Shown: positions 1-9,495, counted from the first letter of the stretch. The stretch: DNA of 28,503 nucleotides from DATAFF01 sp036257595 (GCA_036257595.1 DATAFF010000028.1:1-28503), one strand, 5' to 3'. A program made the numbers and translations. Notes: generated by a model from the sequence alone, not told the origin.

Positions 1-188
1 ACCCCCATTTGGAGGTCGAAACCAGCATCGTCGCGAACAGGCGCGTCCGGCGAGGCGCCGGCTCCATTTCGAGTCAGGTCGTCGGCACTCGACCGGGCGC
101 TAAACTGGGACCGCTGATTCTCCGCACTTGAGCCGTTTCCCGCGGACACGGGACTGGCTCTTTCATTGTCGCCTGCCGGCCCGCGACA

Positions 189-251
189 GTTTGCAAAACG
201 GTTCCTATCCGGTTGATTTGTAATGGGTGGAAAATAGGTCGGTTTGCAAAA
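189..251. repeat. Pair of TTTGCAAA palindromes upstream of and over the aminotransferase start
   Basis: The 10-mer GTTTGCAAAA occurs at 189-198 and again at 242-251; its core TTTGCAAA is an 8-bp perfect palindrome. The two cores are 53 bp apart centre to centre, close to five helical turns, so a dimeric regulator could bind both on one DNA face. The second copy contains the proposed TTG start codon (244). An operator pair is an inference; the repeat itself is directly visible. The rest of 1-243 shows no recognisable gene. Confidence 0.3.
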
Positions 252-1551
252 ATCCCCAGCAAATTCAATGGTGCTGTTGAATTTTCGTTACTGGGGCGAT
301 GATCGCACGATCTATGTGGCGCACGGCAAGGGTGGGCGCCTCTTCGACATCGATGGCAATAGCTATGTCGACTACCGCCTAGGCTATGGCCCGGCAATTC
401 TGGGCTATGCCGATCCAAGAATCGACGAGGCGGCCCGCCGCGGCATGGAGATCGGGGGCGTCTTTGCCCTGTCGACGACCCGCGAATTGGCGGTCGCGGA
501 GCGAATAGCCGGCATGGTTCCAGCGGCCGAGCTGGTTCGGTTCTCCAATTCCGGGACGGAGGCGGTGATGGCAGGCTTGCGGTTGGCGCGCGCGGTCACC
601 GGCAAGGAAAGCCATGTGCTCATCGAGGGCAGTTATCATGGGCTGTTCGACTCTGCCCTGTGGATGAAGGACCTCGCCAATTGGGATCCGCACGCTCACG
701 CCGAGCCGGTCACTGTGCCGTACAGCCAGGGGGTGCCGCGGGTCACCGGCGAGCTTGTGCACCTCACGCCGATGAACGATGCGCAGCGCCTCGAGGATCT
801 GTTGAAGCGGCACCACGACTCGATTGCGGCCATGTTTATCGAGCCGATCATGGGAAATTGTTGCGGCATCTCGGCGACCCCTGAGTTCCTCAAGGCGGCG
901 CGGGCATTGTGCAGCCGTTATGACGTGCTGCTGTTCATCGATGAGGTCAAGTCAGGCTTCCGGGTGGCGCGCGGCGGCGTGCAGGAACTCTATGGCGTCG
1001 ATGCCGATATCTGCACTTTCGCCAAGGCGATGGCCAATGGCTATCCGATCGCCGTGGTGGCGGGCCGCGAGGAAGTGATGCGCAAGTTTGGTCGGGGCGT
1101 GGCGCATGGCGGCACCTACACCGCGCATTCGGTGTCGCTTGCGGCGGCCGAGGCCTGTCTCGGCATTCTCGATGACACCGACGCGCTCGAAACCATCGCC
1201 ATATGCGGCGAGCGGTTGAAGTCGGGAATGGCGCAGATCCTCGATCAGCGTGGGATCATTCACTCCTTCTCGGGCCATCCCTCGATGTTCGGCCTGTTCT
1301 TTGCGCCAACGCCCCCAGTTGATTATCGGGCGTGGAAGCGGTCCGACTATCGGTTCTACGATGTGCTGGCGCGCCAGCTCCACGAGCTTGGCGTGATCTG
1401 CGAGCCGGATTCGCGTGAACCCTGGTTCCTGTGCGAGGCGCATGCCCGCGACAACTGTCTCGAAGACACTCTCACCGCGTTTGAAAAGGCGGTCGATCTG
1501 ACTCTGCGCAGCGTCGAGCCCAATCGCTTTCACGCAATGGCGGCGGAGTAG
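244..1551 (+). CDS. Class III PLP aminotransferase (glutamate-1-semialdehyde aminomutase-like)
   Basis: Aminotransferase class III of fold type I, 435 aa, cytosolic. Visible landmarks are SGTEA (about residues 103-107, cofactor phosphate site), FIDEVKSGFR (231-240, with Asp233 for the pyridine nitrogen) and FAKAMANGYP with the Schiff-base lysine at about 261. The closest group by feel is the GSA-aminomutase-like branch, whose members act on varied amines. The TTG start at 244 has a weak AGG five bases upstream; an in-frame TAG at 235 rules out a longer protein, and ATG 268 has no ribosome site. The family normally carries about 20-30 more N-terminal residues, so the protein is slightly short at its head. 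Followed, across a pilin gene, by an amidase and a ureohydrolase on the same strand. It is not tetrapyrrole-type HemL by context. Substrate unknown. Confidence 0.85.
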   Translation: MQKSPANSMVLLNFRYWGDDRTIYVAHGKGGRLFDIDGNSYVDYRLGYGPAILGYADPRIDEAARRGMEIGGVFALSTTRELAVAERIAGMVPAAELVRFSNSGTEAVMAGLRLARAVTGKESHVLIEGSYHGLFDSALWMKDLANWDPHAHAEPVTVPYSQGVPRVTGELVHLTPMNDAQRLEDLLKRHHDSIAAMFIEPIMGNCCGISATPEFLKAARALCSRYDVLLFIDEVKSGFRVARGGVQELYGVDADICTFAKAMANGYPIAVVAGREEVMRKFGRGVAHGGTYTAHSVSLAAAEACLGILDDTDALETIAICGERLKSGMAQILDQRGIIHSFSGHPSMFGLFFAPTPPVDYRAWKRSDYRFYDVLARQLHELGVICEPDSREPWFLCEAHARDNCLEDTLTAFEKAVDLTLRSVEPNRFHAMAAE

Positions 1552-1561
1552 GACGGCAAAG

Positions 1562-1593
1562 CGCCTTCTCCCCGGTGATGCGGAGAGAAGGCG
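1562..1593. terminator. Stem-loop between convergent aminotransferase and pilin genes
   Basis: A 9-bp perfect inverted repeat (CGCCTTCTC at 1562-1570 and its complement at 1585-1593) lies 11 bp past the aminotransferase stop and 35 bp past the pilin stop. There is no clear T-run on either side, so it is a terminator-like hairpin rather than a textbook intrinsic terminator. It could serve both strands. Confidence 0.45.
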
Positions 1594-1627
1594 TCCAAAG
1601 CCGGGTCGAAATCGCGAGCCAGGTGGC

Positions 1628-1801
1628 TTAGGCGCCGCCGCCGGCGAGCGCAGTGGCAATTCTCGTAAAAACATCGCCGAGGTTGGTGCTCAGTGCTGGC
1701 AATACCGCGATGAGCACCACGGCGATGAACGCTGCGATCAACCCATATTCGATCGCCGTCACACCCGACTCGTTTTTGAGCAGCCGAACCAAATCATTCA
1801 T
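1628..1801 (-). CDS. Flp family type IVb pilin
   Basis: A 57-aa pilin precursor. After a short charged leader comes the prepilin peptidase site ESG|VTAIEYGLIAAF, with Glu at +5 and Tyr at +6 as typical of Flp pilins cleaved by TadV/CpaA. A single hydrophobic helix (IAAFIAVVLIAVLPAL) follows, then a short polar tail ending in glycines. The ATG at 1801 is chosen because it gives the usual short leader and has an AGGGG about 9 bases upstream; an ATG at 1855 would add an atypical 18-residue extension. No tad/cpa assembly genes are nearby, so this is an orphan pilin gene that would depend on assembly proteins encoded elsewhere. It lies opposite to the catabolic genes on both sides. Confidence 0.85.
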   Translation of the reverse strand: MNDLVRLLKNESGVTAIEYGLIAAFIAVVLIAVLPALSTNLGDVFTRIATALAGGGA

Positions 1802-1997
1802 TGGAAGGATCCCCTGATTGGTGAACTGACGAACTCGTGTCGTCGCCAATTTCACTAACCTACCAGGCGCAACCTGTAATCGAAATAACGGTGCGTTGGT
1901 GAATCAAAGGTTGCGGTCATGAATTGCACAACTTGTCCGGTGCTCCGGTCTCGCGCTAAGGTCCGCGGCTTCCTTCCAGCCACCAAAGAGGCCATTG

Positions 1998-3239
1998 ATG
2001 ACCACCAACGTCCGCGTGAACGCCGGTCGCCTGTGGTCGTCGCTGATGGAGATGGCGGCGATCGGCGCCACGGCGAAAGGCGGGGTGCGGCGGATCGGCC
2101 TCACGGATGAGGATCGGCAGGGGCGCGACTTGTTTCGCCGCTGGTGCGACCGGCAAGGCTATGCCGTGCGGATCGATCCTTGCGGCAACATGTTTGCCCG
2201 TCGTGCCGGGACGGAGAGCGGCCTCGCGCCGGTCATGATCGGGAGCCATCTCGACAGTCAGCCCACCGGCGGCAAGTTCGACGGGGCGTTCGGGGTGCTG
2301 GCGGCGCTCGAGGCGATGCGCACCCTCGATGATCTGGGTGTGACGACCCGCCGCCCGATCGAGATCGTCAACTGGACGAACGAGGAAGGCGCGGTGTTTC
2401 GCCCGATGCTCGGGTCGGAGGTGTTCACCGGCGCGCTGCCGCTCGAAACGGCCTATCAGCTGCGCGATCCCGCCGGCGAGACGCTGGAGTCACGGCTCAC
2501 GGCGATCGGATATCGAGGCGAAAGGGCGCTCGATCCCAATGACGTGCATTGCTATTTCGAGGCTCATATCGAGCAGGGCCCCATTCTCGAGATCGAGCGC
2601 AAGACGATCGGCGTGGTGACCGGCGGCATCGGGCTCATGTGGTACAAGATCAAGATCGTCGGCGTCGAGGCGCATGCCGGGCCGACGCCGATGAATGTCC
2701 GGCGCGATGCGCTGATGGGAGCGGCGGAGGTGGCGCTCGCCGTGCGCGAGATCGCCAGGGCGCGTAGCGGCGGGCGAGGAACGGTCGGCTGTCTTACGCC
2801 CTATCCGTCATCGCCGAACGTCATTCCCGGGATTGTCGAGATGACCGTCGACCTGCGTCACGAAAATGCTGCCGAGCTCACGCGCATGGATTCGGCATTT
2901 CGCGCCGTCGTGGCGACCGTGGGGCAGGAGAACAAGCTTGCAAGCGAGGTCGATCTCACCGTCGAAAGCCCGCCGATACCATTCAATCCGGTGCTCGTCG
3001 GATTCGTGCGCGATGCGGCGGAGTCGCTCGGGTTCAGCCATCTCGACATTGTGTCCGGCGCCGGTCATGACGCGTTCCACATGGCGCGCCGGGTGCCGAC
3101 AGCGATGGTCTTCATTCCTTGCGAGAACGGCATCAGCCACAATGAGTCCGAGAACGCGACCCAATTCGATTGCGAGGCCGGGTGCAACGTGCTCCTTCAG
3201 GCCGCACTTCGGGCAGCCAACGAAGCGAGCGAACTCTGA
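1998..3239 (+). CDS. M20 family Zn-dependent amidase (N-carbamoyl-L-amino-acid hydrolase / allantoate amidohydrolase type)
   Basis: A 413-aa member of the hydantoinase/carbamoylase branch of M20 peptidases, which hydrolyse N-carbamoyl or ureido bonds to release ammonia and carbon dioxide. Dinuclear metal ligands are visible: His84 and Asp86 in GSHLDSQPTGG, Asp95 in GGKFDGAFGV, Glu129/Glu130 in TNEEG, and His189 in HIEQGP, with a C-terminal His in NGISHNESE. The dimerisation domain lies in the middle (about 210-330). The ATG at 1998 has AGAGG six bases upstream; the TTG at 1995 is in frame but less likely. The stop codon TGA is followed directly by the ATG of the ureohydrolase, so the two are one transcription unit. 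Actual substrate (beta-ureidopropionate, carbamoyl amino acid, allantoate, other) cannot be read from the sequence. Confidence 0.88.
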   Translation: MTTNVRVNAGRLWSSLMEMAAIGATAKGGVRRIGLTDEDRQGRDLFRRWCDRQGYAVRIDPCGNMFARRAGTESGLAPVMIGSHLDSQPTGGKFDGAFGVLAALEAMRTLDDLGVTTRRPIEIVNWTNEEGAVFRPMLGSEVFTGALPLETAYQLRDPAGETLESRLTAIGYRGERALDPNDVHCYFEAHIEQGPILEIERKTIGVVTGGIGLMWYKIKIVGVEAHAGPTPMNVRRDALMGAAEVALAVREIARARSGGRGTVGCLTPYPSSPNVIPGIVEMTVDLRHENAAELTRMDSAFRAVVATVGQENKLASEVDLTVESPPIPFNPVLVGFVRDAAESLGFSHLDIVSGAGHDAFHMARRVPTAMVFIPCENGISHNESENATQFDCEAGCNVLLQAALRAANEASEL

Positions 3240-4205
3240 ATGAGCGGAAACCCCCTTTATCAACCCGTCGATGCGTCGGTGACGCCGCGCTTTGCCGGCG
3301 TCGCCACATTCATGCGTACGGCCCGCCGCGATATAGCGCCCGATCTCGACATCGCGCTGGTGGGGGTGCCCTTCGACCTCGGCGTAAATTACCGCGCCGG
3401 GGCGCGGCAGGGACCCGCTGCGGTCCGAGAGGCGTCGCGGCTCATTCGCCGGGTGCATCCGACCAGCGGCATCTCTCCCTACGATATTTGCAATGTGGCG
3501 GATGTGGGCGATGCACCGGTCAATCCGCTCGACTTTCAACGATCGCTCGAGATGATCCAGACGTTCTACGCCGAGATCGATGCGGTCGGTGCCACGCCGA
3601 TCACCATTGGCGGCGACCACACTGTTCCCTTGCCGATTCTTCGGGCAATCGCCCGGCGGAAGTCGGTCGGGATCGTGCAGATCGATGCCCATGCCGACAC
3701 GCTCGAAATGCTCGCCGGAACCAAGGTCAATCACGCGACGACCTTCCGGCGCGCGGTGGAGGAAGGGCTGATCGACCCGAAGCGGGTTATTCAGATCGGG
3801 CTGCGCGGCAGCCGGTTCTCGGCGGACGACATCGCCTGGGGGCTCGAGAAGGGTTTCACCTGCGTCACCTTCGATGCCTATGAGGAAATGGGGCGGCGCG
3901 CCGTCACCGAGCTGATCGCCAAAGTGGTCGGGAACGAGCCGCTTTACATCACCATCGACATTGACGGGCTCGATCCGGCGCATGCCATCGGCACCGGCGT
4001 TCCGGAAATCGGCGGCCTGAGCCCTCGCGACGTCCAGGTGATCCTCCGCTCTCTCCAAGGGCGTGACATTGTCGGGGCGGATATTTGCGAGGTGGCGCCG
4101 TGCTTTGACCCCACCGGTATCACGGCAATCACGGCTGCCAACCTGATGTGGGAACTCCTCTGCATCACGGCCGACAGCCACGCCCGCCGGCGTCGTCAAG
4201 GGTAA
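3240..4205 (+). CDS. Agmatinase-family ureohydrolase (agmatinase / guanidino-acid ureohydrolase)
   Basis: A 321-aa arginase/agmatinase superfamily enzyme that removes urea from a guanidino compound using two Mn ions. All ligands are present: His127 in GGDHTVP, Asp149-His151-Asp153 in IDAHADT, and Asp240/Asp242 in ITIDIDGLDPAHA. The stretch GTKVNHATTFRRAVEEG after the DAHAD motif is typical of agmatinases and guanidinobutyrase/guanidinopropionase relatives and unlike true arginases. The start ATG abuts the TGA of the preceding amidase gene, implying coupled translation. With the neighbouring amidase and aminotransferase it suggests dismantling of a guanidino or ureido substrate: nitrogen release by two hydrolases and removal of the terminal amine by transamination. 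The substrate is inferred only at class level. Confidence 0.85.
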   Translation: MSGNPLYQPVDASVTPRFAGVATFMRTARRDIAPDLDIALVGVPFDLGVNYRAGARQGPAAVREASRLIRRVHPTSGISPYDICNVADVGDAPVNPLDFQRSLEMIQTFYAEIDAVGATPITIGGDHTVPLPILRAIARRKSVGIVQIDAHADTLEMLAGTKVNHATTFRRAVEEGLIDPKRVIQIGLRGSRFSADDIAWGLEKGFTCVTFDAYEEMGRRAVTELIAKVVGNEPLYITIDIDGLDPAHAIGTGVPEIGGLSPRDVQVILRSLQGRDIVGADICEVAPCFDPTGITAITAANLMWELLCITADSHARRRRQG

Positions 4206-4234
4206 ATGTTAAAACAGTGGATAACTTGCGTATG

Positions 4235-4257
4235 GCGGTTAGCGCCGTGGCTTCCGC
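4235..4257 (+). terminator. Small bulged hairpin after the ureohydrolase gene
   Basis: GCGG..AGC pairs with GCT.CCGC around a GCCGTG loop (7 bp with a small bulge), about 30 bp after the stop at 4205. There is no T-run. It may mark the end of the amidase-ureohydrolase transcript but is weak. Confidence 0.25.
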
Positions 4258-4319
4258 GTGGCAGACTCACCAAAACGCGCAGATTTCAATAATCGCTTCA
4301 TAAGCGCGGGAGGGATGGG

Positions 4320-4550
4320 ATGGCGGAACGGCCCTTGCCACTGTTCACCTATGATCCGGAAATGTTGAGGCGTCTGTGCATTCTGTTCCAGGAAGTCTGG
4401 GCGGAGCATCAGGGCAGGATCCGGTCGAAACAGGGCGGCGACGACGTCAGGGAGCTCAGGAGCAAGGTGGCGGCGCGCATTCTGCGCGAGACCGAGTCGG
4501 GAGACTTCGACCCGGTGCGGATCAAGGAGCGCGCGCTGGCAGGGCTGTAA
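4320..4550 (+). CDS. Small conserved-type hypothetical protein, 76 aa
   Basis: No family assigned. The protein is 76 aa, charged and predicted helical, without signal peptide or membrane segment. It opens with MAERPLPLFTYDPEMLRR and contains a long amphipathic stretch (LCILFQEVWAEHQG) followed by a basic/acidic helix (RELRSKVAARILRETESG). The GGGAGGG just upstream of ATG 4320 is a strong ribosome-binding site, which together with normal codon use argues for a real gene. It stands alone: about 110 bp follow the ureohydrolase before it, and a long hairpin follows it. Helical adaptor or DNA-binding roles are possible but nothing in the sequence fixes one. Confidence 0.65.
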   Translation: MAERPLPLFTYDPEMLRRLCILFQEVWAEHQGRIRSKQGGDDVRELRSKVAARILRETESGDFDPVRIKERALAGL

Positions 4551-4565
4551 ATTCGAGCGGGCGAG

Positions 4566-4601
4566 GTCGTCTCCGTCACCCGCGTCAGTGGCGGAGGCGA
4601 C
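4566..4601. terminator. 14-bp hairpin downstream of the 76-aa gene
   Basis: Left arm 4566-4579 pairs completely with right arm 4588-4601 (14 pairs, two of them G-U) around an 8-base loop. It starts 15 bp after the stop at 4550. No T-run follows, so factor-independent termination is uncertain; it may instead protect the 3' end of the small mRNA or belong to the 5' leader of the transporter operon that starts at 4763. Confidence 0.45.
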
Positions 4602-4762
4602 ACGCGCCTCGCTTGCCGTTCACCGCGCGGTGGGGCAAAGTGTGCGGCGTCTGGTCGCAAGCCCGCTGGCGGGAAAGTCGCAAAGATCTTCCCTCCCCAC
4701 AAAGGCATAAGCAAAGGCCTGGGCGGTAGGCGACCTGGTCAGTGTCACAGGGAGGAACATAA

Positions 4763-5908
4763 ATGACAGTTGCGCGCCGTCCGCAGCGAGCTGCGGTGCT
4801 TGCTTCCACGGTTATTGCCGGCCTCTTGTCAGGAGTTGCGACTGTGGTCGCGGCGGGGCCGGAAGTCGTCTCCGGACCGAGTGCCGATCCGCAATGCTTC
4901 GTCCCGTGGTCGGAGAGCACCAAGTTCTTCAAATTCCCGGCCAAGCAGGGTCCGTACCGCATTGCACTGGCCAATGGTTATATCGCCAACACTTGGCGAA
5001 TCCAGATGATCAAGACCGCCAAGGCGTATGCCGGGCAGCCCGATGTCGCGGCCAAGATCAAGGAGTTCAAGGTCGTCTCGACCGGCGAGGACGTGGCGGC
5101 GCAGATCTCGGCGATCAACAATTTCATTGACGCGGGTTATGATGCAGTCGTCGTCAATGCGCAAAACCCCAAGGCATTTGCGCCGGTGATCAAGCGCGCC
5201 AAGGACGCCGGCGTGGTGCTGGTGGCTTTCGACAACATCCTCGATACGGAAGATGCGATCAACGTGAATGTCGATCAGAAGGGGCTCGGCGTGCTGTGGG
5301 CCAATTGGCTGATCAAGAATGTGTCGAATGGCGGCAAGATCCTCGAGGTGCGGGGAGTCGAGGGAACCTCGGTCGATCGCGATCGGCATGACGGCATCCA
5401 CGAAACCCTGAACGCCTCCGGCAAGAAATGGGATGTCGTCGAGGTGATGGGAAAGTGGGATGATCCGACGGCACAGAAGGTCACGGCGGATGCCATTGCG
5501 GTGCACAAAAAGTTCGACGGCATCACCGGTCAAGGCGGCGATACCGGAATCGTCCAGGCGATGATCGACGCCAAGCACCCGTTCGTGCCGTTCGGGGGCG
5601 AGACGGAGAATGGCTTCCGAAAATTCTGCGCCAAGCATTCGGGCGACGGGCTCAAATGCTCCTCGGCCGGTACCGGCCCGGCACAGGTCGCAGTGGCGAT
5701 CAAGACGGCGATCTCGGCACTCGAGGGCCAGGTCATTCCGCAATCGGTGAAGCTGCCACTTGCCATCGTGGAAGATCCCAATTTCAAGGAGAACCAGGAC
5801 TACTATCCCGACCAGTCGGATAATTTCTTTGTCGGAAACGCCTTCCCGACTTGCGGCATCAATTTCACGGCCCAGGAGATCATGGGCCAGAGCGAGGCCA
5901 ATCAGTAG
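4763..5908 (+). CDS. Sugar ABC transporter substrate-binding protein (Peripla_BP_4 type)
   Basis: Periplasmic binding protein of 381 aa. Residues 1-30 form a signal peptide (RRPQRA, then a hydrophobic stretch ending VVAAG). The body has the two-lobed sugar-binding fold: GPYRIALANGYIANTWRIQM near the N-terminus, AGYDAVVVNAQNPKAFAPVIKRAKDAGV (the NAQNP loop corresponds to the substrate-contacting loop of ribose/xylose-type proteins), and VVLVAFDNIL. ATG 4763 is preceded by GGGAGG at good distance. It heads a four-gene transporter operon (binding protein, ATPase, two permeases) and is separated from the ATPase by a 64-bp gap holding a hairpin. Given the downstream lactonases and sugar-acid dehydratases, the ligand is probably a sugar, aldonate or lactone; this is inference. 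Confidence 0.88.
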   Translation: MTVARRPQRAAVLASTVIAGLLSGVATVVAAGPEVVSGPSADPQCFVPWSESTKFFKFPAKQGPYRIALANGYIANTWRIQMIKTAKAYAGQPDVAAKIKEFKVVSTGEDVAAQISAINNFIDAGYDAVVVNAQNPKAFAPVIKRAKDAGVVLVAFDNILDTEDAINVNVDQKGLGVLWANWLIKNVSNGGKILEVRGVEGTSVDRDRHDGIHETLNASGKKWDVVEVMGKWDDPTAQKVTADAIAVHKKFDGITGQGGDTGIVQAMIDAKHPFVPFGGETENGFRKFCAKHSGDGLKCSSAGTGPAQVAVAIKTAISALEGQVIPQSVKLPLAIVEDPNFKENQDYYPDQSDNFFVGNAFPTCGINFTAQEIMGQSEANQ

Positions 5909-5921
5909 GCCTGAGCCGCGG

Positions 5922-5954
5922 CGGCGACGAGAACCATCAGCGTTGTCGTCGCCG
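5922..5954 (+). promoter_or_regulatory. Intercistronic hairpin between binding-protein and ATPase genes
   Basis: CGGCGACGA (5922-5930) pairs with 5946-5954, continuing after one G-G mismatch with three more pairs (5932-5934 with 5942-5944) around a 7-base loop. It begins 13 bases after the binding-protein stop at 5908 and ends 18 bases before the ATPase ATG at 5973. No T-run follows. Hairpins in this position are known in binding-protein operons (for example malE-malF) to stabilise the upstream mRNA, so binding protein is made in excess over ATPase; that role is inferred here. Confidence 0.5.
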
Positions 5955-5972
5955 GCTTCATCCGAGGATGCG

Positions 5973-7516
<1,544 letters not shown>

Positions 7517-7520
<4 letters not shown>

Positions 7521-8497
7521 AGGACTGGCGATTCCTGATCCGCGAGCAGCGCGGCACATTGATTGCGATGGCGCTGTTCGTGGTCATGTTCACCATCTAT
7601 GTGACCAATCATCCCGCCGGCTTCACGCTCAACGTCGTCACCACGGCATCGAACAAGGGCGTGCTCCTGGCCTTCGTCGCGATGGCACAGACGCTGGTGG
7701 TGGTCACGGCTGGTATCGATCTGTCGCTCGGCATGATCTTCGTGCTGACGAACTGCCTCGCCTCCTGGCTGGTCGCGGGATCGCCGCTCGAAACTGCGTT
7801 CGGTGTCGTCGCGGTGCTGGCTGCCGGCCTTGCCTGCGGAATGGTCAATGGCCTCATCGTCATCTATGGAAGGCTGCAGCCGATCGTCACGACCATTGCC
7901 ACCGGGGCCATCTATTTCGGCATCGCGCTGCTGCTGCGACCGGTTCCCGGTGGCGAGGTCAATCAGGATCTCGCCGATGCGCTGACCGGCAAGCTGTTCG
8001 ACCGGGTTCCGGCGAGCCTGGTCGCGCTCCTCGCCGTCGTGCTCCTGATCTGGATACCGTTCCGGCGCTCGCTGACCGGACGCGCCGCCTACGCCACCGG
8101 CTCATCGGAGGCGGCGGCCTACATGTCGGGCGTGCCGATTCGCCGAGCTCGCTTCGTCGCCTACAGCCTCGCTGGTTTGCTCGCGGGGATTGGCGGGCTG
8201 TTCCTAACCTTCTTCACCTATTCAGGTGAAGCATCCGCTGCCAATGGCAACACCTACACGCTCTACTCGATTGCCGCGGTGGTGCTTGGTGGTGTGTCGC
8301 TGTTCGGCGGCGTCGGGAGCGCCATCGGGGCGATCTTCGGCGCCTTCGTGTTCCGCACCATCGGCGATCTGTTGTTCGTGTTCGATCTCGAGCCGCTGTG
8401 GCAGCCGCTGTTCCAGGGGATGGTGCTGCTGCTGGCGGTTTGTCTCGGCGCTTTCCGGCTTCTGCAGATCCGCAACCGGTTGGATTATTTCGGCTAG
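7517..8497 (+). CDS. Sugar ABC transporter permease (BPD_transp_2 family), first subunit
   Basis: A 326-aa inner-membrane permease of the RbsC/AraH type with about eight to ten hydrophobic helices. It shows the family pattern TLVVVTAGIDLSLGMIFVLT near residue 60 and, late in the protein, the cytoplasmic coupling region AAYATGSSEAAAYMSGVPIRRARF plus VVLGGVSLFGGVGSAIGA. GTG 7517 overlaps the ATPase stop (GTGA), which implies coupled translation. A second, different permease follows 5 bp later, so the membrane channel is probably a heterodimer. Substrate inferred from the operon only. Confidence 0.9.
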
Positions 8498-8502
8498 ATC
8501 AG

Positions 8503-9495
8503 ATGGAGACCAATGACGCCCAGCCGGCGGCCCGGCCCCTGATTGTCCTCACCCGATGGTTCGACCCTTCGGTGGCAATCGCCTTTGGCTGCATCGTGGT
8601 CCTGCTGCTGCTCGGCAGTCTCTACTCGCCGAGCTTCCTGTCGCCGGAATATCTGTTGCAGCAGCTCAAGGTCGCGTCATTTCTCGGGGTGATCGCGACC
8701 GGGATGATGCTCGTCATATTGCTCGGGCAGATCGATCTCTCGGTGCCGTGGGTGGTGGCGCTCGGCGGCATGATGTCGAGCGCGATTGCAGCATGGGGAC
8801 CGGTCGGCGAGGCGCTCGCCATTCCGTTCGGAATCGGCTGCGGCATCGGCATCGGGCTCCTCAACGGAATCGGCGTCGCCTATCTCCGTATTCCCTCGAT
8901 GATCATCACGCTGGCGATGAATGCCGTGGTCCAGGGTCTCATGGTGGTTCATACGGGCGGCTTCTCGCCGCAGGATTCGGCTTCGGCGGCGATGCGCTTC
9001 CTGGCGACCGGCTTCATCATCCCGAATGTTCCCAATTCGGTGCTGGTGTGGGCGGTGATCGGAGGGTTGACCATTTTCGTGCTGACCCGGACGACCTTCG
9101 GGCGGGCGATCTATGCGATCGGCAATAGCGAGCGCGCTGCCTATCTGTCGGGCGCGCCGACCCAGCGCGTGGTGATGGCGACCTTTGCGATCTCCGGCGG
9201 ACTCAGCGCCTTTGCCGGCGTGCTGCTCGCTGGCTATGCCAGCAAGGCGGCCCAGGCGATGGGCGATCCCTATCTCCTGCCGGCGATCGCGGCGGTGGTG
9301 CTGGGCGGCACCTCGATCCTTGGCGGGCGCGGCACCTATCTCGGCACGGTCGCCGGTGTAATTCTCATCACGCTCCTGCAATCGATCCTATCGGTGATGC
9401 AGATCGCCGAGGCGGGACGTCAGATCATTTATGGCGTGGTGATCATCGCCATGATGCTGCTCTATGGCCGCGAAAGAAGCGCATCCAATCGGTAG
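8503..9495 (+). CDS. Sugar ABC transporter permease (BPD_transp_2 family), second subunit
   Basis: A 330-aa permease of the same family as its neighbour but clearly diverged. It has VILLGQIDLSVPWVVALGG (counterpart of the GIDLSVG motif), multiple hydrophobic helices, the coupling segment IYAIGNSERAAYLSGAPTQRVV and AVVLGGTSILGGRGTYLG. The chosen ATG (8503) gives the family length; the frame stays open upstream into the previous gene but codes nothing family-like there. The 3' end overlaps the convergent lactonase gene by 34 bp, so the transporter operon ends here without room for a separate terminator. Confidence 0.9.
   Translation: METNDAQPAARPLIVLTRWFDPSVAIAFGCIVVLLLLGSLYSPSFLSPEYLLQQLKVASFLGVIATGMMLVILLGQIDLSVPWVVALGGMMSSAIAAWGPVGEALAIPFGIGCGIGIGLLNGIGVAYLRIPSMIITLAMNAVVQGLMVVHTGGFSPQDSASAAMRFLATGFIIPNVPNSVLVWAVIGGLTIFVLTRTTFGRAIYAIGNSERAAYLSGAPTQRVVMATFAISGGLSAFAGVLLAGYASKAAQAMGDPYLLPAIAAVVLGGTSILGGRGTYLGTVAGVILITLLQSILSVMQIAEAGRQIIYGVVIIAMMLLYGRERSASNR

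Noticed and set aside
1..243. Short open frames at the left edge
   Set aside because: All three plus-strand frames end within 120-170 bp and none gives a recognisable protein end; the minus-strand frame is a low-complexity shadow of the aminotransferase gene.
1870..1920. CGCAACC ... GGTTGCG inverted repeat upstream of the amidase
   Set aside because: Seven base pairs with nearly 40 bases between arms; likely by chance.
2808..4199. 463-codon open frame on the minus strand
   Set aside because: It lies antisense to the amidase and ureohydrolase genes, whose motifs are intact. The translation has the skewed His/Arg/Asp composition of a shadow frame in GC-rich DNA.
4217..4224. Single DnaA-box-like GTGGATAA
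   Set aside because: One imperfect copy in a 114-bp gap, with no second box, AT-rich unwinding region or replication gene; not an origin.
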